From: Paenibacillus sp. 1_12
GTDB lineage: Bacteria > Bacillota > Bacilli > Paenibacillales > NBRC-103111
Length of the DNA: 64,000 nucleotides
NCBI RefSeq assembly: GCF_900114475.1
Contig: NZ_FOTE01000022.1
Location: forward strand, 1-64,000
Direction of reading: 5' to 3'
The position numbers were made by a program, and so were the translations under genes. This document shows positions 51,421 to 59,451 of this stretch, one piece after another (within the stretch, counting starts at the first letter, position 1; every line of letters starts with the position of its first letter). The notes beneath the pieces were generated by a model. That model ran no database searches. It was not told the DNA's origin and was given only the letters and a program-made list of their open reading frames with translations.

Positions 51421-51783
51421 GGGGACGTTCTTGGATTCGACGGGGATAGTTCGAGCATGAGTAGCGGGTAGTGGGGACGCGTCCGCTTTATCAACGCTAA
51501 AGCCTATTAAACGGCAAACAACAAAACAACTACGCTTTCGCAGCCTAAGAAACTGTGTGCGTGCTTCTACCTCGCATCACCCATGTGTTAGGATAGGGGC
51601 TCAACCTTAAGTGGGATACGCCGCTTGGTCTCCGCCTGGGGTCAATCGGAAGAAGACAATCAGGCTGACCTGAAGGAGAGCCGGTTACGGGGCGCTTCTA
51701 AGGTGACATCAAAACTGTAGCTACACCCGTAGAAGCTTGTGTGCCGTTATCTTCGGACAGGGGTTCGACTCCCCTCGTCTCCA
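51421..51783 (+). ncRNA. ssrA: Transfer-messenger RNA (tmRNA)
   Basis: 363-nt tmRNA. The tRNA-like ends GGGGACG (51421-51427) and CGTCTCC-A (51776-51783) pair; the T-arm GGTTCGACTCC is at 51762-51772. The tag frame 51513-51548 starts at resume codon GGC and encodes GKQQNNYAFAA-stop, so the full tag is A-GKQQNNYAFAA. CCA is not encoded: TAT follows the discriminator A. The 3' end is the attachment site of the element to the right, and the gene remains complete. Confidence 0.95.
51740..51783. mobile_element. Left attachment region (attL) of an ssrA-integrated element
   Basis: The tmRNA 3' end is overlapped tail-to-tail by the recombinase gene (stop at 51747-51749). Beyond 51783 synteny with Bacillus stops and almost all genes are minus-strand and unfamiliar. 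The element extends past 64000; I found no second copy of the ssrA 3' end in the window, so the right end is not included. Exact crossover bases cannot be set from one end. Confidence 0.75.
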
Positions 51784-53306
51784 TATGTTAAATCCACAAT
51801 ATGGAGTTTAAAGATTACATCTACATGGGCTTTGTAGATGATCACCTTCTCTACATAGCTGGCAATGAACTTCTTGATCTCAGGAATGTTCTTTTCAGCT
51901 AAATGAGTTTTGAACTGGGAAAGCAGTTGTCGCAGAGTATCCTCTGTGATGGCTGCTTTTTCTTTTATAGCTTCTGCCTCAATGAGTTTTTGAGACAGCT
52001 CCAGCTTTTGCTGCTCCAATCCCTCCAATTTGTCGTTCAACGATGAATTGGAGATGCCGCCAGCAATGGCATTGATGATGTTCTCGATCTGCCGTTCAAT
52101 TCCTGTAAGGCTCTTTTTCAACCTTGCCTTCTCACTTTTGATGTTAGTTTCCTTCGATTTACGAAAATCATTCAACTGCTTGGTGATCACCGGAATCGCA
52201 TCGTCATTGAAAACTTTCTCCTCCAGTTGTGAAATCACGTAGGCTTCAATATACTCCCGGCGTAGTTCAGGGTTTTTGCACTCCTTGGTTCGGTCGCGGT
52301 TGCCGCAGCGATAGCTGACGTACTTGAGCTTGTTTCTGCCGCTATGTTTGACGTTGCCCATCATGGAATATGCGGTTCCCAGGTTGTTGAGGCATTCCCC
52401 ACAGACGCACAGACCACTTAGCATGTACAGTTCCTTTGCCTTGTAGGAGCCAGGCGCTTGCTTGTTGCCATTAATCTTATCCTGGACCTGCTGAAATGCT
52501 TCCTTTGAAATGATTTCAGGCATCCCCCCTTCTACACGAATGACATCCTCATCGGCTTTTTTTCTGTTGCCGTTTCGCTTACCTTCCGCATCTTTTCCAT
52601 CAGTCACGTTGAAAATGTATGTTCCTGTGTACTTCTCACAGCGAAGAATGTTGTTTAAGGTGTTCTTCCCGATTGGACGACCGTAACGCGATTTGTAGCC
52701 CTTTTCAGTCAAGACGTCGATGATCTGGTTGTACCCGTGTCCAGCAAGGAACATGCTGAAAGTAATTTCAACGATGCCGACTTCTTCTTCATTAATAATG
52801 TATTTTTTAGTCACGGGATCAACGGCGTAGCCGATGGGAGCAAAGCCGCCCGTATGTTTGCATTGGTAGGCGGTTTCTTTCAGGCCCTTCATGACTTCGC
52901 GAGCGAGATTTTTGGAGTAGTATTCGGCCATGCCTTCAATTACGGATTCCATCATTATGCTTTCAGGCGATCCGTCCAGATTCTCCGTCACACTAAGCAA
53001 TTGGATGCCATTCTTCTTTAGCTTGCGTTTGTACTTGACGCTATCGTACCGATCACGGCTAAAGCGGTCCAGCTTATGGACGATTAGAATGTCAAAGAGT
53101 CCCTTATCACTGTCAGCGATCATCTGGAGGAATTTGGGGCGTTTATCTGAAGTGGCGGACTTGGCTCGGTCAGCGTAAGTATTAACAAAATCGAATCCAT
53201 TTTGTTTGCAGTAGGCTTTGATAGCTCTGACTTGGGCATCTATGGATTCATCCCTTTGATTATCGCTGGAAAATCGAACGTAGGCTACTGCTCGTTTAAT
53301 GCTCAT
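51747..53306 (-). CDS. Large serine recombinase (integrase)
   Basis: A 519-residue site-specific recombinase. Resolvase domain about 4-145 with catalytic Ser13 (YVRFSSDNQ) and HKLDRFSRDRYD; recombinase domain about 155-275; zinc ribbon with Cys300/302/305 and Cys334/343; coiled coil about 385-455. Residues 509-519 (GDEGSRTPVRR) are encoded entirely by the antisense strand of ssrA, so the C-terminus was formed by integration. ATG 53306 follows GAGGGG. It should integrate and, with a directionality factor, excise the element. Serine integrases rarely use tmRNA sites. Confidence 0.92.
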   Translation of the reverse strand: MSIKRAVAYVRFSSDNQRDESIDAQVRAIKAYCKQNGFDFVNTYADRAKSATSDKRPKFLQMIADSDKGLFDILIVHKLDRFSRDRYDSVKYKRKLKKNGIQLLSVTENLDGSPESIMMESVIEGMAEYYSKNLAREVMKGLKETAYQCKHTGGFAPIGYAVDPVTKKYIINEEEVGIVEITFSMFLAGHGYNQIIDVLTEKGYKSRYGRPIGKNTLNNILRCEKYTGTYIFNVTDGKDAEGKRNGNRKKADEDVIRVEGGMPEIISKEAFQQVQDKINGNKQAPGSYKAKELYMLSGLCVCGECLNNLGTAYSMMGNVKHSGRNKLKYVSYRCGNRDRTKECKNPELRREYIEAYVISQLEEKVFNDDAIPVITKQLNDFRKSKETNIKSEKARLKKSLTGIERQIENIINAIAGGISNSSLNDKLEGLEQQKLELSQKLIEAEAIKEKAAITEDTLRQLLSQFKTHLAEKNIPEIKKFIASYVEKVIIYKAHVDVIFKLHIVDLTYGDEGSRTPVRR

Positions 53307-53336
53307 GGTTGGAACCCCTCTCAGTAATTGAATTTA

Positions 53337-53364
53337 GGAAAAGTAGCTCCTCGGTGGAGGAGCC
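53337..53364 (-). terminator. Hairpin between the small ORF and the recombinase
   Basis: Minus strand GGCTCCTC-CACC-GAGGAGCT followed by ACTTTTCC; a weak terminator or mRNA-processing hairpin just upstream of the recombinase. Confidence 0.5.
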
Positions 53365-53392
53365 GATTAAAAGGGAATTAGTTCTTGAGGTT

Positions 53393-53557
53393 CTACTTGT
53401 TTATAATGGCGTTCAAGAGTTCAACTGCTGATAGATAGTATGGTTCGGTAGTTTCCTGGACATGATCGATGAGCTTACAATCCGTTTTGTCCGGTTCCAT
53501 GATGTAGTGCTTGAGCTTTTCTCGCGTAATACTGGTGCGAAGGTGTGTAATTTGCAC
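53393..53557 (-). CDS. Small hypothetical protein (54 aa) upstream of the recombinase
   Basis: A 54-codon frame starting with GTG at 53557 and ending TAG at 53393, with GGGG about 9 nt upstream. The protein starts MQITHLRTSITREKLKHYI and ends VELLNAIINK; no Cys-rich or membrane features. Its place directly before the integrase is where excision (directionality) factors often lie, but it resembles none I know. Function unknown. Confidence 0.45.
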   Translation of the reverse strand: MQITHLRTSITREKLKHYIMEPDKTDCKLIDHVQETTEPYYLSAVELLNAIINK

Positions 53558-53665
53558 ATTCGTTGCCCCTATTCGTGAACGTTCGCTCTAGGTTGTAGAT
53601 CAGGGTGGGAACATTGTTTTATTTTAGAATCGGAATTTCTTATGGAGAGCTTATCAACCTACTGT

Positions 53666-53977
53666 TCAAGCTGGATCTGCGATCATGAGTGTCGCCCCGA
53701 GTTCTTCGTAGTCGATGGCCCAAGCCTCTATGTAATCCTGGGCAAGGGAGTAGCCGTCCAATAGGCATTTTTCTTTTCTCGGCGGATTGTTTTGGCTATG
53801 GGTGATGAGCAGTTGATTGAGATTTGTTTTCTGTAGTTCGAAAAACTGCCAGTGATCCATTTCCAGTCCCTGTTCGATTTGTGAATCGATGAGTCGAAAA
53901 AGGTGAAGTTGCAGATCGAACGGGATAATCTTATGGACCTTATTTGTAGCGCCTCTTGGTGCGAATTTCAGTGTCAC
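53666..53977 (-). CDS. DUF960-like small protein
   Basis: A 103-residue soluble protein. The segment PRGATNKVHKIIPFDLQ, with HLFRLIDSQIEQGLEMDHWQF after it, resembles DUF960 (RGVNxxIPLELQLxLW...LDYLQVFEL), a family common on plasmids and phages of Firmicutes with unknown function. GTG start at 53977 after AAAGGAG. Residue-level similarity is from memory. Confidence 0.55.
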   Translation of the reverse strand: MTLKFAPRGATNKVHKIIPFDLQLHLFRLIDSQIEQGLEMDHWQFFELQKTNLNQLLITHSQNNPPRKEKCLLDGYSLAQDYIEAWAIDYEELGATLMIADPA

Positions 53978-54028
53978 AGAAATTGCTCCTTTTCAGTTCT
54001 TTTTTAGTTGACCTTTTTTCTGGAATAG

Positions 54029-54238
54029 TTACATAAGCCCTTGTTCTTTCATGCTTAAGAAGTTGCCGTCGCCCAAGATGACGTGATCCAACAGTTCAAT
54101 GCCCAACAAGGTGCCGCTATCGCGTAGCCTTTCAGTCAATTCAATGTCTTCTACGCTGGGAGAAGGCTCACCGCTCCGCTTGGCGGGTGTAGCCCTTTTT
54201 GCGCTGTCTTCGTTATAGCTGCGAATTCTTTTCTTCAT
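54029..54238 (-). pseudogene. RadC/JAB-domain C-terminal fragment
   Basis: A 69-residue frame. [45 protein letters not shown] matches the end of RadC-like (MPN+/JAMM) proteins, including the metal-ligand Asp of LDHVILGD. The preceding HxHPSG metal motif is missing; the +1 frame reads LHPPSG at the same place, suggesting an old frameshift. The N-terminal three quarters of RadC are absent. A GGAGG before ATG 54238 leaves open that the short product is made. It overlaps the next gene by 26 nt. Confidence 0.6.
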
Positions 54239-54632
54239 GAAGTACTCCCCCCTCCATGTGATGGGAGAACCAGTTCTCTACTTCCTTGCTTTGAATGCCA
54301 GTTACTGAAATGACAAATGTGAAGTTCTCATTGTCTTCCGTTATGCAGGCTTTGAAAAGTAGGCAGTCGTCAAGCGCGAGACACTCTACATATTCCAGGA
54401 AGTGATCGTACATACGGAAACCAGCGGTTCGTAAGGAGACTAGGGTGTCGCTTTTCACTAATAGTAATAGCCTGTAACCGTGATCGGAAAGCCTGAATGG
54501 CTTCTTTCCTTGCACTAGTAGCTGGTGTAGCTGATCGAAAAACTTACTTAGAAAGATTTCTGCTGATTCAGGAAGTTGGTTGCTGGGATTGTTAATTTCC
54601 GCTAAGTCCTGATGGCTATTTATGACTATCAT
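54213..54632 (-). CDS. Hypothetical protein
   Basis: A 139-residue soluble, slightly acidic protein ([15 protein letters not shown]...HEEKNSQL). No domain recognised. I start at ATG 54632 with GGAGTG 9 nt upstream; the frame is open to 54671. Its 3' end overlaps the RadC fragment. Probably an element-specific accessory gene. Confidence 0.55.
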   Translation of the reverse strand: MIVINSHQDLAEINNPSNQLPESAEIFLSKFFDQLHQLLVQGKKPFRLSDHGYRLLLLVKSDTLVSLRTAGFRMYDHFLEYVECLALDDCLLFKACITEDNENFTFVISVTGIQSKEVENWFSHHMEGGVLHEEKNSQL

Positions 54633-54991
54633 CTTTGTCTTCACTCCAATTGGTATAATATCCCTTACCAAGATATATTAACTGTTTGAAAATGGGACAA
54701 AGACGGGTTTGATTGCTTCGAGAGGCTGGGAAGGTGGATTCGCAGTTGTTCGATTTTTATTCTTCTGTTCTGTCTTTTCTCCGTGCCGTTTTAATTAACC
54801 CCGCCTCTCTTCCTTGCGGTTAAGAGGTCGGGAACACAGGGATTCTGCTTGTCCGTACCTTTCATGTTTCAAAAAGCGACGGTAGCGGGGGGAGCGAAGT
54901 TACCGGACGCTATCTACCGAACTGACGCTTTTTTAGGGACAAAGAGTAGGAGTTACGATTTATCCAAGCTCGGGTTATCGTCAGTCATGGA
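54633..54991. other. Non-coding region with inverted repeats
   Basis: This 359-base stretch holds no supported gene. It carries an inverted repeat CCTCT/AGAGG (around 54803-54836) and the long terminator-like structure at 54869-54936. It could host an origin or transfer site, but no iterons or nic-site motif was recognised. Confidence 0.5.
54869..54936 (-). terminator. Large terminator-like hairpin after the replication ATPase gene
   Basis: AAAAAGCG (54871-54878) pairs with CGCTTTTT (54926-54933), with CGGTAG/CTACCG inside (54880-54885, 54914-54919). U-runs exist on both strands. AAAGCGACGGTA at its start recurs at 63371. Confidence 0.6.
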
Positions 54992-56563
54992 TTATACACG
55001 CTCTGCACGATGCTTACCATGAGGGATGATAACCTTCTTCGCAGGAGTAAAACTGTTTGTTTTCAAGATCCTATTCTCCAGGATGAGTTCTTTCGTGTCA
55101 CCCTGTCGTGTATCGAAGTAGATGCCTGCTTGCTCCAAGTTCGACTTGATGGTATTCATGCGTCTACTCAATGCATGGGCAGCAGCAGGCCAGCTTTTTT
55201 GATGCGTACGAATGTTCATTTTTAACGCTTGATTCTCGAGTTCAGCTAACAATGTGGTCCAATCGCCTTTCCATTTTGATTTATTCTTCATGAACCGTAG
55301 TACGGTCATTGCTACAGGGTGGGTAGAAAGTACCTCTTCATTCGATCGAAGCTGGTTCTTCTTATAAGCCTCTAAAAACTGCGTACCTCCTATCCCTAAT
55401 GCTTCTGCTATAGCAAATCCCCATGTGGCGAAATCAGCCATGCGTGGGAGTGAGGTCAGTTGGACAGTAGGGTAGATGCCCATAGCTTTGGAAAGGGTAT
55501 TGAGACAAGCCCCAACTAGCTGGGGTAGGTCTTCGTAAAAGCTGCTCCAAACGTCTTCTTCTGATCTCCTTTCCGTTTCGGAAATACGTCCCAACTCGGA
55601 AATGAGTGAACGGTCAAGCAGGTCTGGTCGAGATACGACAACATTTATTCCATTGAGTGTTACACAACGACGTAAACTCATGATGATTTCATCGTCATTG
55701 GTGTACAAGGCACGTTTGCTGAAGCTTCCCCCTGTGCTGGCCATACACAAAATATTACTCTTTTCAGAAGAAATCATATCGAGATTATCGAAGCTCGGCA
55801 TATAGTTGTTGAGTAATGCAAGTATCAGATCGTCATGGCCGTTTGGCATGGAGAGTAGATCATTTTTTGCAGGGTCAACGATAGCTCTTAACATACTCAT
55901 AGTAGTCGATTTGGCGGCTCCGTGTTCCCCAGCGAGAACAAGGAGCGGATGGGGGATATTTGGGATGAAACATGATACAAGATATACGGTGAAAAGGATA
56001 CAGTCGCTTGTTCTTTTAAAGCGGAAGTGCCTCTTGATCAATTTAAGTAAAGAGCCGTTAGGATCAGGTGTTACTTGTCCACGCATGTTTTTACTTCTAA
56101 AGAATGGAATAGGTGACTTAGATAAGATCTTAAATCCCTTATTATTGATTTCAACGACCTCCCATGCATCATTCGTCAGGTCATAATAGATGTTTCCGTG
56201 GAGACGGCCGACCCTCCGTGACAACTCTTCAGTAGCCCCTTCAAAAGCTGCTATCGATTTGAAATGGGTTATCACTTGCTGAATGCTATCAGGCCCAATC
56301 AATTTATTAAAGGTATCGTAGGAGATTTTTGATAGAAAGAGCTTGAATTTCGAACTATCCATTTTCATAATCTGAGTATGACCGTCAATCATTACCTCTG
56401 CACAGGGCTCTTCCATTTCGCTGCGAAACTTCCTCATATCTTTGCAGATGAAAATCAGCGCATCGGCATGCGTGTCGAAATCGGTAAGAGAGATTGATGA
56501 AGATAGGGGATGTATGGGATGCTTGTCTCCGAGTCCGTCTTTTTTTGGTTTATTGTTTGGCAT
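54992..56563 (-). CDS. AAA+-like replication/helicase ATPase of the element
   Basis: A 523-residue P-loop ATPase. Walker A GEHGAAKST (212-220), Walker B-like PSFDNLD (256-262), polar sensor Asn304 and arginine-finger candidates in RPDLLDRSL (312-320). This layout is like the helicase part of phage and ICE primase-helicases. The N-terminal 200 residues do not show a primase I can name. AAGGGGG before ATG. Second gene after the acidic protein at 56622, 58 nt apart, forming a likely replication module. No relaxase or Rep initiator was recognised nearby. Confidence 0.6.
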   Translation of the reverse strand: MPNNKPKKDGLGDKHPIHPLSSSISLTDFDTHADALIFICKDMRKFRSEMEEPCAEVMIDGHTQIMKMDSSKFKLFLSKISYDTFNKLIGPDSIQQVITHFKSIAAFEGATEELSRRVGRLHGNIYYDLTNDAWEVVEINNKGFKILSKSPIPFFRSKNMRGQVTPDPNGSLLKLIKRHFRFKRTSDCILFTVYLVSCFIPNIPHPLLVLAGEHGAAKSTTMSMLRAIVDPAKNDLLSMPNGHDDLILALLNNYMPSFDNLDMISSEKSNILCMASTGGSFSKRALYTNDDEIIMSLRRCVTLNGINVVVSRPDLLDRSLISELGRISETERRSEEDVWSSFYEDLPQLVGACLNTLSKAMGIYPTVQLTSLPRMADFATWGFAIAEALGIGGTQFLEAYKKNQLRSNEEVLSTHPVAMTVLRFMKNKSKWKGDWTTLLAELENQALKMNIRTHQKSWPAAAHALSRRMNTIKSNLEQAGIYFDTRQGDTKELILENRILKTNSFTPAKKVIIPHGKHRAERV

Positions 56564-56621
56564 ATTGTTATCCCCCTTTTATGTTTCGGAAATCCTTAAT
56601 TACAGTTTCCGCGAATATTGA

Positions 56622-57131
56622 TTAGCGTCTGCGTCTACGGCTTTGTGGCTGGGAGATGGCATCCCCTTCTACGAAATCGTCGTTAATATCAAAATCTTCG
56701 AGCTCTCCACTATCGTCGGAATCGTCCGATTCCTCTTCCAATTCGAAATCATCGTCCATGTCTTCCGCTTCCGAATCTTCCTCGAACCCTCCGGAATTAT
56801 CTGATATTTCATTATCAAGGAAAGGCATTACTTTCTTGATATTGTTGTATATATTACCTTTGATATCTTCCCTTTTTAGAACGATTCGGGCACGGCATCC
56901 AATGAGGCCCTCAGGTTCGAAGTCTTGGATGTCCCCGAGGCAAGTTTTCACTAGGACAGTCAGTGCAGCGAGTCCCCCTTCAGTACTGATGTAGTAACTT
57001 TTGGGTAAGGATGTGCCATTTCCAAGTTTGAAAGTTACTTTTAGTATTTTTCCGTTATCCTCTATTTTGCATTTGATGATTTCAGCTTCGTGAATTCCTT
57101 CTTGGATTGAAGGTGCGAGTTTGATTTTCAT
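56622..57131 (-). CDS. Acidic-tailed protein, possibly ssDNA-binding
   Basis: A 169-residue protein. Residues 1-105 are beta-rich (APSIQEGIHEAEIIKCKIEDNGKILKVTFKL...CRARIVLKREDIKGNIYNNI), reminiscent of OB-fold phage proteins such as DUF669. Residues 112-160 are almost wholly Asp/Glu/Ser, and the end is SRRRRR. An OB-fold with acidic tail suggests single-strand DNA binding, but the basic pentad after it is unusual. GGAGGAATCACT before ATG. Likely co-transcribed with the ATPase. Confidence 0.55.
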   Translation of the reverse strand: MKIKLAPSIQEGIHEAEIIKCKIEDNGKILKVTFKLGNGTSLPKSYYISTEGGLAALTVLVKTCLGDIQDFEPEGLIGCRARIVLKREDIKGNIYNNIKKVMPFLDNEISDNSGGFEEDSEAEDMDDDFELEEESDDSDDSGELEDFDINDDFVEGDAISQPQSRRRRR

Positions 57132-57386
57132 AGTGATTCCTCCAGGTATGAGTAGTTGATATATTATTTTTCCCTTTTATTTGCTTTGTGTTATTTTCGC
57201 TACATGTACTACAATAGATTCGAATTGTCTTTTCTCAGCCGCAAGGATGGTAGACACATCTTGGCGGTTCTTTTTGTTGTGTGTATTCATGAATGGGAAG
57301 GCCCATTTAATTAGGTTTATATCTTGAAAACGCCTTTCTTTTATGGAAATTTATGCTTCAACTTCATGAATTTCGCGTTTTCGTCT

Positions 57387-57806
57387 CTAGAGCATCTCAT
57401 CAATTAAGAATTGAAGCCTAACGAAGTCAAGCTTCAGTTCGACTAATGTCCTCAGGATATAGGGGCTAAGATAGTATTCAATGTTATGAAGTATTTGAGG
57501 GATGGTTTCAGCATACGGACCCTCGTGTGCAATGCATTCAATGCAAGCCTCGCCATTTAGCACGGTTGCATCGACTACTTCAAATTCTGGTGATATAAGG
57601 GAAATGATGTTCTCCAGTGAGGAATTCTCATCAAACTTATAGAAAACTTTGAAGCAGGGCATGAAGTATGCAAGGACATTAATTTTAGGAAGGTTATAGA
57701 TGCGGGCTTCAAAGTCAAATGGTTGTGGCAACTGATTTCGTACATCGTTTTCGAGATCTTGAATTTTTCCAGACTGAACGTAATCCCAAATAGTTACATT
57801 TTTCAT
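57387..57806 (-). CDS. Hypothetical protein
   Basis: A 139-residue soluble protein (MKNVTIWDYVQSGKIQDLE...LQFLIDEML) with no recognised domain. ATG 57806 follows GGAGG by 7 nt; the longer frame to 57884 is not supported. Stands alone between non-coding stretches, minus strand. Confidence 0.55.
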   Translation of the reverse strand: MKNVTIWDYVQSGKIQDLENDVRNQLPQPFDFEARIYNLPKINVLAYFMPCFKVFYKFDENSSLENIISLISPEFEVVDATVLNGEACIECIAHEGPYAETIPQILHNIEYYLSPYILRTLVELKLDFVRLQFLIDEML

Positions 57807-58257
57807 TTTAAAACCTCCATGTGGTATATTCTTTTTACTGAAATAGATCATGGTTAGCAGGGCGGTCAATTTTTGGATTGACATTTACAGATGCCACTCT
57901 GCCCCCAAATTAATGCCCTTCTTCTCATCGCTACTTGTGTTGAACTTGTCATAGTACCTCCTGATTTTTATTTGCCCGGAAACGACTACTTGTTCAAAGC
58001 GTTTAGTTACCAGCGCTATTTACTTTTCAAAGAACATCTTACAAACCTAGTTTACCATGTTAGATTTAAATTCTCGGGCATCTGGTTTTCAGAGAATACA
58101 TCAAAAGAGCTGAGATAGGCAGGGAGGACTTACGGAAATGGATAGAACTACAAATGGATTATGATTATGTCAATAAAAACGTGACCAGGGTGTGTTTATC
58201 TTTAAAATACTATAGAATACGAAGGATATCTTAAATGAGAATGAATTAATTAAAAAT
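57807..58257. other. Gene-free stretch
   Basis: About 450 bases with low GC. The open frame 57891-58118 (+) lacks a ribosome site and a protein-like composition. I see no RNA gene, repeat or clear promoter here. Confidence 0.5.
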
Positions 58258-58287
58258 AAAAAAAAGACAGTAGTTTACTGTCCTTTT
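58258..58287 (-). terminator. Terminator overlapping the stop of the 58275 gene
   Basis: Minus strand GACAGTA-AAC-TACTGTC followed by eight T; the stop codon lies in the loop region. Confidence 0.85.
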
Positions 58288-58763
58288 TGGCCGTTTATTG
58301 TTTTTGATCGTTCCTTTAATCCCTGTGTCTGCTTAATGAGGTCTTCAATTTCTTTTTTATTCAAGTGTTTTATGAGTTGTTTTATTAAGGACTTTTTGGA
58401 GAGTGATGTTAGTTCTTCAAATACATACTGATTGTATTCGTCATTGTTCTTTCTTTTTACTCGGCTTCTTCGTTGCCTTAATATCTTTACATACCTATTA
58501 ATTTTTTCTGTTGCGCTCTTGCATTGAAGAGATCGATAGGAAAGTTCACTCTCATTCATGAAGAGTTCCTTAATTAGAGCGTTACTTCTAAGAATAGTAT
58601 ATATTGTCTCCAGTTCTTGTTTTTCATCGTCAAGAATCTTTAACCCGGTTACGTGGTCGAATATGTCTTCATTAAAATCTTTATACAAAATATGCACTTG
58701 CTCGATTAGGGTTTTAATATGTTTACCCCTTGATTGAGTCGTTCTAACAACTGCTGGGTTCAT
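58275..58763 (-). CDS. Hypothetical helical, basic protein
   Basis: A 162-residue, Lys/Arg-rich, helix-prone protein (MNPAVVRTTQSRGKHIKTLIEQ...KERSKTINGQKGQ). RQRRSRVKRKN near residue 95 is strongly basic, suggesting nucleic acid contact (inference). ATG 58763 follows TAGGAGAG; the longer frame to 58820 is unlikely. No family recognised. Confidence 0.55.
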   Translation of the reverse strand: MNPAVVRTTQSRGKHIKTLIEQVHILYKDFNEDIFDHVTGLKILDDEKQELETIYTILRSNALIKELFMNESELSYRSLQCKSATEKINRYVKILRQRRSRVKRKNNDEYNQYVFEELTSLSKKSLIKQLIKHLNKKEIEDLIKQTQGLKERSKTINGQKGQ

Positions 58764-58813
58764 GATACACTCTCCTAATAAGTTGCTTAAATGATAAACG
58801 AGAAAGTAGAGTA

Positions 58814-58972
58814 ATGTCAAAAGAAGTTTCTGTTCGTTCTTTGCTCTACGTGATCGTACAAGACGAGGGCAGAAATTTCGTATCCTCCAAGAGGACCTGT
58901 ACCAGATCGTTGTGTGCCATGTTCATGAATCAGATGAAGGAAGAGTGGCAAAACTCGGGGTTTGAACAGTGA
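58814..58972 (+). CDS. Possible small ORF (52 aa)
   Basis: The only plus-strand candidate here: ATG 58814 to TGA 58972, containing VQDEGRNFVSSKRTC and ending NQMKEEWQNSGFEQ. The ribosome site is weak. A strong hairpin starts at its stop codon. The second frame of the same stretch is equally open, so it may be a decayed gene. Low confidence. Confidence 0.25.
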   Translation: MSKEVSVRSLLYVIVQDEGRNFVSSKRTCTRSLCAMFMNQMKEEWQNSGFEQ

Positions 58973-59010
58973 GAGGCCCATTTCCTATTGATTTAGAAAA
59001 TGGGCCTCTC
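58971..59010. other. Strong 13-bp inverted repeat
   Basis: GAGAGGCCCATTT (58971-58983) pairs perfectly with AAATGGGCCTCTC (58998-59010), loop 14. No U-run on either side, so not a standard terminator. It lies between the RHH gene and the 58763 gene. Confidence 0.7.
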
Positions 59011-59051
59011 ATTGTGGGGAAACTTCATTTGAGCGTATGATTTTGAGAATT

Positions 59052-59408
59052 CTACGATGATTTCTCCGTTAGCCGGGTTCTTACTACCCCAGTAATGAAT
59101 TCGCTGTAACTAGTGATAGATCTTTCCTTTTTTAAATGTTTAAGTTTGTCAAGAAGATCTGTTGGCAAATATACTGTGACTTTCTGGTATCCTTCGCCGA
59201 AATGTGGCGAACGGTTGTTAGTTTCTGTATGTTTAGAACCTTCCTCGATTAGTTTGGCGGAAAGCTCTGGAGTTTGAGACTTATCACACTCGGGCTTATC
59301 TATCGTTTCGATCTCAGAACCCAAATTAATGCCCAGCGTACTTTCATTCCTTCTACTCCCGAGATCGAGGTTTCGCTTCCTTCTTGGATTGAATCCGTAT
59401 GCTTCCAT
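59052..59408 (-). CDS. Ribbon-helix-helix DNA-binding protein
   Basis: A 118-residue protein. The C-terminal 45 residues (QKVTVYLPTDLLDKLKHLK, then SYSEFITGVVRTRL) are a ribbon-helix-helix of the CopG/ParG/MobC kind. The first 70 residues are hydrophilic and probably disordered, with basic RRKR near the start. AGGAGG lies before ATG. A perfect palindrome lies 30 bases upstream. Role could be autoregulation, partition or relaxosome accessory; no ParA or relaxase is visible. Confidence 0.7.
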   Translation of the reverse strand: MEAYGFNPRRKRNLDLGSRRNESTLGINLGSEIETIDKPECDKSQTPELSAKLIEEGSKHTETNNRSPHFGEGYQKVTVYLPTDLLDKLKHLKKERSITSYSEFITGVVRTRLTEKSS

Positions 59409-59437
59409 TCAAATCAACCTCCTGCGTTTTTAAAAAC

Positions 59438-59451
59438 CGACGTCGACGTCG
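59438..59451. promoter_or_regulatory. 14-bp perfect palindrome upstream of the RHH gene
   Basis: CGACGT-CG-ACGTCG, followed by ATATCGAT, lies 30-43 bases before the RHH start. RHH proteins bind short palindromes in their own promoters, so this is a candidate operator. Confidence 0.55.

Noticed and set aside
57177-57290. 37-codon ATG frame (-), MNTHNKKNRQDVST...
   Set aside because: Protein-like but no ribosome site upstream; not enough to call a gene.
57891-58118. 75-codon frame (+) in the gene-free stretch
   Set aside because: No ribosome site, atypical composition, opposite to all neighbouring genes.
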